From Myxococcales bacterium (GTDB lineage Bacteria; Myxococcota_A; UBA9042): 35,959 nt of DNA. Within the stretch, counting starts at the first letter, position 1. Every line of letters starts with the position of its first letter. The notes under the pieces were generated by a model. The model was not told where the DNA came from. It did no database searches and worked only from the letters and a program-made list of their open reading frames with translations. Made by a program: the position numbers and the translations under genes. This document shows, one piece after another, positions 8,279 through 16,374 of the stretch. The DNA lies in NCBI GenBank assembly GCA_023954815.1, contig JAGSHB010000051.1, positions 1 through 35,959 of the forward strand, read 5' to 3'.

Positions 8279-9724
8279 CTAGATAGGTGCGAGATCGGCC
8301 AGCGGCACGTTGAGCGTCATGGCGCCAACCTCCACTTCGGCTTGGCCCTTCTTCACGCTCTTGACGGTGCCCAGCTTGCCGGCGAATAGACCGTGTTTCA
8401 GCTCAACCTGCGCACCGACATCGACCGAGACCCGTGGTCCACGCTCAGGGCGACTCTGAAATGGGCGGCGATCATCGTGCTGCCGCGGCGCCCGGTCCCG
8501 AGAGCGCCCGTCACGCTCACCACGAGGTGCTTGCCCGCCGCGATGTGCTTGCCCGCCCCGCTGAGCGTCACCACCGCGCGACCGATGGCCACCGCGCTGT
8601 CGTGCTGCGTCACCGCGACCGCCATTTTGACTCCGGTTTGGACCGTTCCCGCGGGAGCGCTGCGATCCGTTGCCCCGATTATCAGACGGACGACCTGCGG
8701 ACGGACGACCTGCAGACGAACGCCCTCCACTGGAGCGACCCGAATCTCCCTGGATGTGCGGCGCACTGGCCTGGGGTGCGTCACCGCGAGGAGTCGGGCT
8801 GCTCGCTGCCAAAATTTCCATGGCACGCTGCCTGCGCGCCTCTCGTTCGGCCGACACGCGCTGGGCCTCTTCCTGACGGGCCTTGGCGCCGCTGCCAGCG
8901 GGAGCCAGCCGCGGTTTGCTCGCTGCGTAACGATTGGCTCGCACAGGCGCCTGATCGGCGCGCGCCTGGGTCGCCGCTGGAGCCCGGGTCGGCGATGAGT
9001 CTTGCGTCGAATCGGACGCGTCCGACTCCGCCGTGCTGCTGTTTTCAGCGGCATCTGCAGCGGTCGCTGTCAGTCTCTCGGCCCAGCCAGCCGGGTCGTT
9101 GTCTTCCGACCAGGTCAGCGCAGCCAAGCACGCCCAAGCCGCAGCTAGCCACGCGGTCATCTCGCCAACAGCTGCATCTTCATCCGCTGGGGCATCTTCC
9201 CGGTTCCATTTCTTGCTGAGACGCCAACCGCCGTCGTCAGTCTCCGCCCAATCCACCTCGAGCTGCGTACAAGCTGCGGTCAACACTTCGGAGGCGGACG
9301 TCAGGAGCGTCAGATCAAACGCTGCTTGCGGGGGAACGGCGAGCATCAACTCAAGGCCGGTCCCATCGACATGAACGCCCAGGTGGCTATGACAACGGTC
9401 GACCCGCTCGGCCTCCACCGTCGGATCGGCTCGCATCAAGCGTTCGCGCTCCGCATCGATGCGGCACCAAGCGACACGCTGCCCGCGCACCACGTGACCA
9501 TTGAAAAAGCTGGGATGGTCGAGGCTGCTCCAGAGCGTCCAGCCATCGGTGTCGACACCCGCCTGCCGTGCGGCACGCTTGAGCGCATCGGTCAGTCGCG
9601 AGCGGACTCGACCGCGCTCAAGGTTGAAGCGGTTACTCCGCCATTTTCGCTCAAGATAGGCGTCAAAATCCGAGGCCATCCAGCCATCAAATCGCTCTTC
9701 GAACACCGCTGCTCTCCCCATCAT
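8279..9724 (-). CDS. KOW-domain protein with an Arg/Gly-rich (RGG) central region, function unknown
   Basis: Product of 481 residues. Residues 1-200 form a folded domain of unknown function beginning with YLERKWRSNRFNLERGRVR and containing WSSLDHPSFFNGHVV; similar N-termini occur in uncharacterised Myxococcota proteins as far as I recall. Residues about 215-435 are low complexity: Ser/Ala/Thr-rich, then Arg/Gly-rich with several RGG and SRG steps. The last 45 residues are a KOW module (VELKHGLFAGKLGTVKSVKKG), the fold NusG, Spt5 and ribosomal proteins use to contact RNA or protein. RGG plus KOW suggests RNA binding (inference). Start is the ATG at 9722-9724; a second ATG follows directly and another at 9679, so the exact start is unsure. 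It lies 50 bases after ilvE on the same strand. Confidence 0.82.
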   Translation of the reverse strand: MMGRAAVFEERFDGWMASDFDAYLERKWRSNRFNLERGRVRSRLTDALKRAARQAGVDTDGWTLWSSLDHPSFFNGHVVRGQRVAWCRIDAERERLMRADPTVEAERVDRCHSHLGVHVDGTGLELMLAVPPQAAFDLTLLTSASEVLTAACTQLEVDWAETDDGGWRLSKKWNREDAPADEDAAVGEMTAWLAAAWACLAALTWSEDNDPAGWAERLTATAADAAENSSTAESDASDSTQDSSPTRAPAATQARADQAPVRANRYAASKPRLAPAGSGAKARQEEAQRVSAEREARRQRAMEILAASSPTPRGDAPQASAPHIQGDSGRSSGGRSSAGRPSAGRPSDNRGNGSQRSRGNGPNRSQNGGRGDAARQRGGHRSRGGDAQRGGQAHRGGQAPRGERDGRSRDRAPRQHDDRRPFQSRPERGPRVSVDVGAQVELKHGLFAGKLGTVKSVKKGQAEVEVGAMTLNVPLADLAPI

Positions 9725-9774
9725 CTGACGGCTCGGCCGCCTCTCAGTCCCTATCCCGCTCGCGAAAAGAGGAG

Positions 9775-10710
9775 CTACACATCAAACGGCGTCAACCAGT
9801 CGCTATGCGGGGCACTGCGGCCCTGAACCACATCGAAGTACAACGACTGCAGCTTCTCGGTGATGGGGCCGCGCGATCCCTGGCCGATGCGACGTCTATC
9901 GACCGACCGAACGGGCGTCACTTCAGCGGCAGTGCCGGTCATGAAGACCTCGTCGGCCAAGTACAACTCATCTCTGGCAAAGGTGCGCTCAACGACGGCG
10001 ATTCCCAGCTCGGTGGCCAACTGCATGACGGTCGCACGGGTGATGCCAGCGAGAATATTCAGCCCCAACGGCGGCGTGATGACCTGACCGTCCTTGACGA
10101 TAAACAGGTTTTCACCCGATGCCTCGGTCACTAGGCCCTCCTCGTTGAGCAGGATCGCCTCATGAAAGCCGTTGCTGAGTGCCTCGCGCTTGGCCAAAAT
10201 TGAGTTGATGTACTGACCGGCGAGCTTGCCCTTGGACAACGTGCCGGAGTGGCCCGGACGATTGTACGAGGAGATGCAGGCATCGATGCCCTTCGTTAGC
10301 CCTTCTTCGCCCAAATAGGCGCCCCACTTCCACGCCGCGACCATGGTGTGGGTTGGATTGGTCAGCGCGCCGATGCCCATGGCCCCTTCGCCCAGATAGA
10401 TGACGGGGCGGATGTAGCCGTCAGTCAGCCCATTGACGCGCAACGTGTCCACGCACGCCGCCATAATCTGCTCGCGGGTCGCGCCGATGTCCTCAGCGGT
10501 GATGGTCACGAGATGACAGCTCGCGAAGAGCCGGTCGATGTGCTCTTGCAGGCGAAATACGCCGCCCACGCCCGGCCGAACCTCGTAGCTGCGGATCCCT
10601 TCAAACGCACCGAGTCCATAGTGGAAGGTGTGCGTCAGGTGGGATAGACGGGCCTCGTCTGCGGCGATGATTTCACCGTTGAGCCAGACCTTCGTCTCGG
10701 GGTTCAGCAT
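9775..10710 (-). CDS. ilvE: Branched-chain amino acid aminotransferase (class IV)
   Basis: PLP-dependent transaminase of 311 residues that interconverts Leu, Ile and Val with their 2-oxo acids using 2-oxoglutarate/glutamate. Seen: YGLGAFEGIRSY at 31-42, YIRPVIYLGEGAMGI near 99-113, the Schiff-base lysine K162 in KLAGQYINS, the TEASGENLFIV signature at 195-205, LAGITRATV and FMTGTAAEVTPV. Length fits E. coli IlvE (309). ATG 10708-10710 is chosen because GGAG lies five bases upstream and the homology begins there; the frame continues to 10770 without support. No other branched-chain biosynthesis gene is in the window. A candidate promoter lies about 40 bases upstream. Confidence 0.94.
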   Translation of the reverse strand: MLNPETKVWLNGEIIAADEARLSHLTHTFHYGLGAFEGIRSYEVRPGVGGVFRLQEHIDRLFASCHLVTITAEDIGATREQIMAACVDTLRVNGLTDGYIRPVIYLGEGAMGIGALTNPTHTMVAAWKWGAYLGEEGLTKGIDACISSYNRPGHSGTLSKGKLAGQYINSILAKREALSNGFHEAILLNEEGLVTEASGENLFIVKDGQVITPPLGLNILAGITRATVMQLATELGIAVVERTFARDELYLADEVFMTGTAAEVTPVRSVDRRRIGQGSRGPITEKLQSLYFDVVQGRSAPHSDWLTPFDV

Positions 10711-10749
10711 GCAGTCTCCATGGGTGTGCGAGGGGCCTCTCGGCGGCGG

Positions 10750-10778
10750 AGCATAGCCACCCCATCTCACTTGGGCAA
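10750..10778 (-). promoter_or_regulatory. Candidate promoter of ilvE
   Basis: On the minus strand TTGCCC (10773-10778), a 17-base spacer and TATGCT (10750-10755). The transcript would start near 10743, leaving a leader of about 33 bases that contains the GGAG ribosome binding site of ilvE. Confidence 0.5.
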
Positions 10779-10996
10779 CGACGCTTGCAGACCATGGTCA
10801 AACAAGGACTGACCGTGGCCCGTGGCTGAACTTTCTGCACCGCGTTTACGACAACTCTCAGGAGCCATTGTTCAACTGATCGAGCGCAAACACGGGCGTT
10901 TGGCGCGATCGTCGTGCCGGGGCCGCGACGGAAGCGCGGGCTATCTGGCACAACGGGCGGCTTGTTGGTACACCACCGCACCTTGGAGGCTTGTTC

Positions 10997-12427
10997 ATGA
11001 GTAATTCGCGCCGTGCTGTCGTCATCCTTGCCGCGGGTCAGGGCTCCCGCATGAAGAGCGCTACCCCCAAAGTTTTGCACGAGGTTTTGGGCTATCCGAT
11101 GATCGGTCACGTGCTCCGCTCAGCCACCGCGCTGTCGCCAGAGCGCATCGTTGTGATCACCGGTCATGGCCGGGCGATCGTCGACGCCTGGGTCGACCAA
11201 TGGGCGGCGGCCAATGAAGGCGTCAACGTCAGCTGTGTCGAGCAAGTCAACCCGCGTGGAACGGGTCATGCGGTACAATCGGCGCTCGGCGCCCTCAAAG
11301 GGATGGACGAGGTGGTCGTGCTGTACGGCGACGTTCCGCTGCTCCAAACCGAGACCCTCGCAGCGCTCGTAGCGGCGCGCGGGGACCAATCCCTCAGCCT
11401 ACTCGCCGGTCAACTCGACGACCCCACCGGATATGGCCGTGTCCTCCTCGATGCCAACGGCCATATCGCCGCCATCGTTGAACAGGCCGACACCACGCCG
11501 GAACAACGCCGCGTGCGCCTCATCAATGCGGGCATGATGGTGGTCGACGGCGCGTTCTTGGGCGACGCCCTCGGTCGGATCGACGACAACAACGCCCAGG
11601 GCGAGCTCTACCTCACCGATTTGCTGGCCATCGCTGCGGCTGATGGCAACCCAGGCGCCGTCTACGTCGCACCGGACGCGGACGAGCTTCAAGGGGTCAA
11701 TACCCGAGCCCAAGCGGCGCTGGCGACCGATTTTCTCCGCAAGAAAGTGCTCGCGGAGCTCATGGCGGACGGCGTGGCCATCGAGCAGCCGGCGCAAACC
11801 TGGATCGAAGTCGGGGTGCAGGTCGGACGGGACAGCACGATTCGCGGCGGCGTCGAACTGCGCGGGACGACCCGCATTGGCGAGCGCGTGCTCGTTGAGC
11901 GCGGCTGCGTGCTGAACGGGACCGTCGTCGGCGACGATGTGCACCTCAAGCCGTACAGCGTGGCAACGGATTCCGTCATCGGCGACGAGACCGCTGTGGG
12001 GCCATTTGCCCACCTGCGGCCAGGCACCGACCTCGGCAAGAAGGTCAAAGTCGGTAATTTCGTCGAGACCAAGAAAGCAACGTTGCACGAAGGCGCGAAA
12101 GCCAGTCACCTCAGCTACCTGGGCGATTGTGACATCGGCGCGGGTAGCAACATTGGCGCCGGCACGATCACATGCAACTACGACGGTGTGAACAAGCACC
12201 GGACCGTGTTGGCGGCGGGCGTCTTCATCGGTAGTGACAGCCAGCTCGTCGCCCCGGTCAACCTCGGAGAAGGTGCCTATGTCGGCGCTGGAACCACCGT
12301 GACGACGGACGTGCCAGCTGGTGCCCTGGCGGTCTCTCGTGCACCCCAGCGTAATATCGAAGGCTGGGTGGCGCACAAGAAAGCCCGTCAGGCGGAAGAA
12401 AAGGCGCGTCGCAAAGGTTCGAATTGA
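10997..12427 (+). CDS. glmU: Bifunctional UDP-N-acetylglucosamine pyrophosphorylase / glucosamine-1-phosphate N-acetyltransferase
   Basis: Product of 476 residues that makes UDP-GlcNAc from glucosamine-1-phosphate, acetyl-CoA and UTP, for peptidoglycan and lipopolysaccharide. The N-terminal half is a nucleotidyltransferase: LAAGQGSRMKS at 11-21 with K25 after it, then LYGDVPLL and INAGMMVVDG. The C-terminal half is a left-handed beta-helix acetyltransferase with hexapeptide repeats, LRPGTDLG, KVGNFVETKKA, the active-site histidine in AKASHLSYLGD, and NIGAGTITCNYDG. ATG 10997 is set by GGAGG seven bases upstream; a TTG at 10991 is less likely. The C-terminus ends in a short Lys/Arg-rich tail. 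glmS begins 97 bases later and completes the pathway. Confidence 0.96.
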   Translation: MSNSRRAVVILAAGQGSRMKSATPKVLHEVLGYPMIGHVLRSATALSPERIVVITGHGRAIVDAWVDQWAAANEGVNVSCVEQVNPRGTGHAVQSALGALKGMDEVVVLYGDVPLLQTETLAALVAARGDQSLSLLAGQLDDPTGYGRVLLDANGHIAAIVEQADTTPEQRRVRLINAGMMVVDGAFLGDALGRIDDNNAQGELYLTDLLAIAAADGNPGAVYVAPDADELQGVNTRAQAALATDFLRKKVLAELMADGVAIEQPAQTWIEVGVQVGRDSTIRGGVELRGTTRIGERVLVERGCVLNGTVVGDDVHLKPYSVATDSVIGDETAVGPFAHLRPGTDLGKKVKVGNFVETKKATLHEGAKASHLSYLGDCDIGAGSNIGAGTITCNYDGVNKHRTVLAAGVFIGSDSQLVAPVNLGEGAYVGAGTTVTTDVPAGALAVSRAPQRNIEGWVAHKKARQAEEKARRKGSN

Positions 12428-12524
12428 TCGAGACGTCGCCTCGCGGCAACACATCGCGGGCCGTTTGGGCGAACGCTGTTGGGCCAGACCACCGGCAAGC
12501 AAAGATGAGATTGGGAGCGCAAAA

Positions 12525-14354
<1,830 letters not shown>

Positions 14355-14395
14355 CGAAAATCGCGCCCACACCCTGAATAATCAGTGATTTTTCG
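14355..14395. terminator. Possible bidirectional terminator between glmS and the convergent 278-residue gene
   Basis: CGAAAATC (14355-14362) can pair with GATTTTTCG (14387-14395) allowing one bulged T, with an inner CTGA/TCAG pair. Each strand then ends in a short T run. It lies just after the glmS stop and reaches the stop of the gene coming from the other side. The stem is short and AT-rich, so confidence is modest. Confidence 0.35.
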
Positions 14396-14397
14396 GG

Positions 14398-15234
14398 CTA
14401 GTAGCTGTCCAGATCGTCTTCGTCGGCCCGATTGCGGCGCGCCTCGTTGACGACCTCTGCGGCAGCATCGGCGGCCACTTCTGCCGCCACACGCGCCGTC
14501 GTTGCAGCCGCATCTGCGACCCGCTCGACCATGGACGACAGCGCCCGCCTACCCAGCCTGCGTTTGGGGCGGCGCTCACCATCTGTAGCCTCTGACTGTT
14601 CCTCCGAAGGCATCGCTGGCTCGACGTCCTCCATCGCTTCGCTGGCCGTGCGCGACACAGGAGCCTGCGCTGTCGGCGCTGGGGCAGGTGCATGGGCTGG
14701 GTGCGCCGCAGAAGCGCTCTCTGCTGGCGCCACCTCGGCGGCCGACTCTGCCTGGGTCGCAGCATCTTCCTGCGCCGCGGCTGCCTCCTGGGCTGTGGCC
14801 TCTTCCTGTGCCTGTCGCGCCTTGCGGTCACGCCTGGACTCCACCTTGACCTTGGGCTTCGCTCCGCCGCGTACATTGGCCCGGAGTGTGCCGTCTTCAT
14901 TTGGAATAAACCGGACTTCCATCCGAATCTCAAAGGAGACTGCGGTCAGGATCTTGGCCAGTTCCTCCCCGACATCGAGATGATCCAAAAACGAGCGCAG
15001 CTCGCGGCCGACCATCGCCATCGCTTCAGACTTGGTCGCATCAACCTGATCGAGCGTTGAAGAGATCAACTCTTTGGGCACCACCGCGCCGACCAGGGTC
15101 TTGACCCCCTCATCCGACGTCAGCAGTCGCGTAAGGCGCGCAGCGATGTTCTTCCTGAGCTTGTCGTGGGCCAAATCTTCCGGTTCGACGTGGGCCGCTT
15201 CCTCGGGCTGATCGCTTTTATGATCGACCGTCAT
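14398..15234 (-). CDS. Unknown protein with a conserved-looking N-terminal domain and an Ala/Glu-rich tail
   Basis: Product of 278 residues that I cannot assign. AGGAGG six bases before ATG 15232-15234 fixes the start; the longer frame to 15300 is not needed. Residues 15-130 look folded and mostly helical (LTRLLTSDEGVKTLVGAVV, then FLDHLDVGEELAKIL, then a strand-like VSFEIRMEVRFIPNEDG). Residues 145-235 are an Ala/Gln/Glu/Pro-rich low-complexity stretch, and the end (about 240-278) is a further Ala-rich helix with charged edges. No signal peptide or membrane helix is seen. Amphipathic Ala-rich tails occur in phasins and other surface-coating proteins, but nothing here proves that. It is divergent from the gp5/VgrG-like gene and shares its 316-base upstream region. 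Confidence 0.8.
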   Translation of the reverse strand: MTVDHKSDQPEEAAHVEPEDLAHDKLRKNIAARLTRLLTSDEGVKTLVGAVVPKELISSTLDQVDATKSEAMAMVGRELRSFLDHLDVGEELAKILTAVSFEIRMEVRFIPNEDGTLRANVRGGAKPKVKVESRRDRKARQAQEEATAQEAAAAQEDAATQAESAAEVAPAESASAAHPAHAPAPAPTAQAPVSRTASEAMEDVEPAMPSEEQSEATDGERRPKRRLGRRALSSMVERVADAAATTARVAAEVAADAAAEVVNEARRNRADEDDLDSY

Positions 15235-15271
15235 GATGGTCCTCCTGCCGAGCGGTTGCCGGGCGCGACCG

Positions 15272-15300
15272 AGGATCGAAGTGTCGACGCGCTGCGTCAA
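15272..15300 (-). promoter_or_regulatory. Candidate promoter of the 278-residue gene
   Basis: On the minus strand TTGACG (15295-15300), a 17-base spacer and GATCCT (15272-15277); start of transcription would be near 15265. An inverted repeat GTGAG-ATCG-CTCAC (15309-15322) stands directly upstream of the -35 box and could be a protein site. The rest of the spacer up to the spike-gene promoter shows nothing else. Confidence 0.4.
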
Positions 15301-15459
15301 GCGCCGGCGTGAGATCGCTCACTGCGCCACTGATGGATTGATGCGGAGATCGACAGGCTCCCCGCGGTTTTGTCGTGTTTTCGTCGGCCGGAGCGATCGC
15401 TGATCCCGATGTTAAGGGGCACGGCGACCCCATCATTGTGCTGCCATTGCCGAGAGCGA

Positions 15460-15488
15460 TTGCACCCAGGCGGTGTGCTGGCTAGTCT
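15460..15488 (+). promoter_or_regulatory. Candidate promoter of the spike/DUF2169 operon
   Basis: TTGCAC (15460-15465), a 17-base spacer and TAGTCT (15483-15488). The transcript would begin near 15495, about 56 bases before the spike gene, whose ribosome binding site AGGAG is seven bases before its ATG. Confidence 0.45.
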
Positions 15489-15550
15489 GGCAACCGCGTC
15501 ACTCATCGACGTCACCCTCAGGCGCTATCGGCGCCACCAGGAGACGCGCC

Positions 15551-16363
15551 ATGCTGCTCGAAGCCACCAAGCGTGACCCCTTCAAGACCAATGGTGTTGT
15601 CGTCGGCATCGTCATCGACAACAAAGACCCCCACGGCCACTACCGCGTCAAGGTGAAGTTCCCCTGGGTGTCGGAGTCCGGAGACTACGCCAGCACGGTC
15701 GTCGACGACGAAGACTTCCGCTCGACCTGGTGTCGCCTGACGTCGTTCATGGCCGGCTCCCGTGACGGCGAAAAGCCCCGCGGCGCCTTCTTCCTGCCGG
15801 AAGTGGACGACGAGGTCTTGCTCGCTTTTGAGCACGGCGATCTGCGCCGGCCCTACGTCATCGGCTCTCTGTGGAACGGCGTCGACCTGCCCCCCCACGA
15901 CAACGACAGCCAGGGCGGCGAGAATAACTTCCGCACGATCCAGTCCCGCGAGGGCCACACGCTGCAGTTCGTCGACGACAACAAGGGCGATCAGCGCATC
16001 ATTCTGCAGAACTTGGTGCAGGTCGATGACACGGTGAAATCGCCGAAAGAGCGCGATGGCCACTGGATCTGCCTCGATCAGAGCGGCGAAGTCGACCAGA
16101 TCGAAATCTACGATCACACCCAAGAGCACTACATCCTGATCGACACCAAGAACAAGAAGATCACGATCGAGTGCGTCACGGGCGACATGGACATCCTGGT
16201 GGAGAAGACCATCACGATGAAGTGCACGGATCTGAAGGTGGACGCCTCCAATAACATCGAGATGAAGGCTGGCACGAACGTTGAGATCGAAGCCGGCAGC
16301 ATGATGAAACTCAAAGCCGGCTCCTTGATCGAAGAGAAAGCCGGCAAGATCACACTGAACTAG
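15551..16363 (+). CDS. gp5/VgrG-like baseplate spike protein (phage baseplate assembly protein V family)
   Basis: Product of 270 residues. Residues about 12-110 form the gp5 OB-fold domain of contractile tail spikes (GVVVGIVIDNKDPHGHYRVK, then FPWVSES, WCRLTSFMAG, FFLPEVDDEVLLAFEHGD, RRPYVIGSLWNG). The following residues carry the SREGHTLQFVDD turn. The C-terminal 70 residues alternate beta-strand and glycine turns with an eight-residue rhythm (NIEMKAGTN, VEIEAGSM, MKLKAGSL), as in the beta-helix of T4 gp5 and VgrG. The gp27-like N-terminal half of VgrG is absent, so this is a short spike as in phage gpV or extracellular injection systems. Start ATG 15551 is set by AGGAG seven bases upstream. 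The DUF2169 gene begins 11 bases after the stop. No sheath, tube or TssB/C gene is in the window. Confidence 0.88.
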   Translation: MLLEATKRDPFKTNGVVVGIVIDNKDPHGHYRVKVKFPWVSESGDYASTVVDDEDFRSTWCRLTSFMAGSRDGEKPRGAFFLPEVDDEVLLAFEHGDLRRPYVIGSLWNGVDLPPHDNDSQGGENNFRTIQSREGHTLQFVDDNKGDQRIILQNLVQVDDTVKSPKERDGHWICLDQSGEVDQIEIYDHTQEHYILIDTKNKKITIECVTGDMDILVEKTITMKCTDLKVDASNNIEMKAGTNVEIEAGSMMKLKAGSLIEEKAGKITLN

Positions 16364-16374
16364 GCCGCGCCACT

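Noticed and set aside
10822-11004. 60-codon plus-strand frame upstream of glmU
   Set aside because: GTG start without ribosome binding site, runs into the glmU start, and no protein-like pattern; treated as leader DNA.
12428-12524. glmS ribozyme in the glmU-glmS spacer
   Set aside because: The spacer is 97 bases, shorter than the ribozyme, and shows no matching fold; the ribozyme is typical of Gram-positives.
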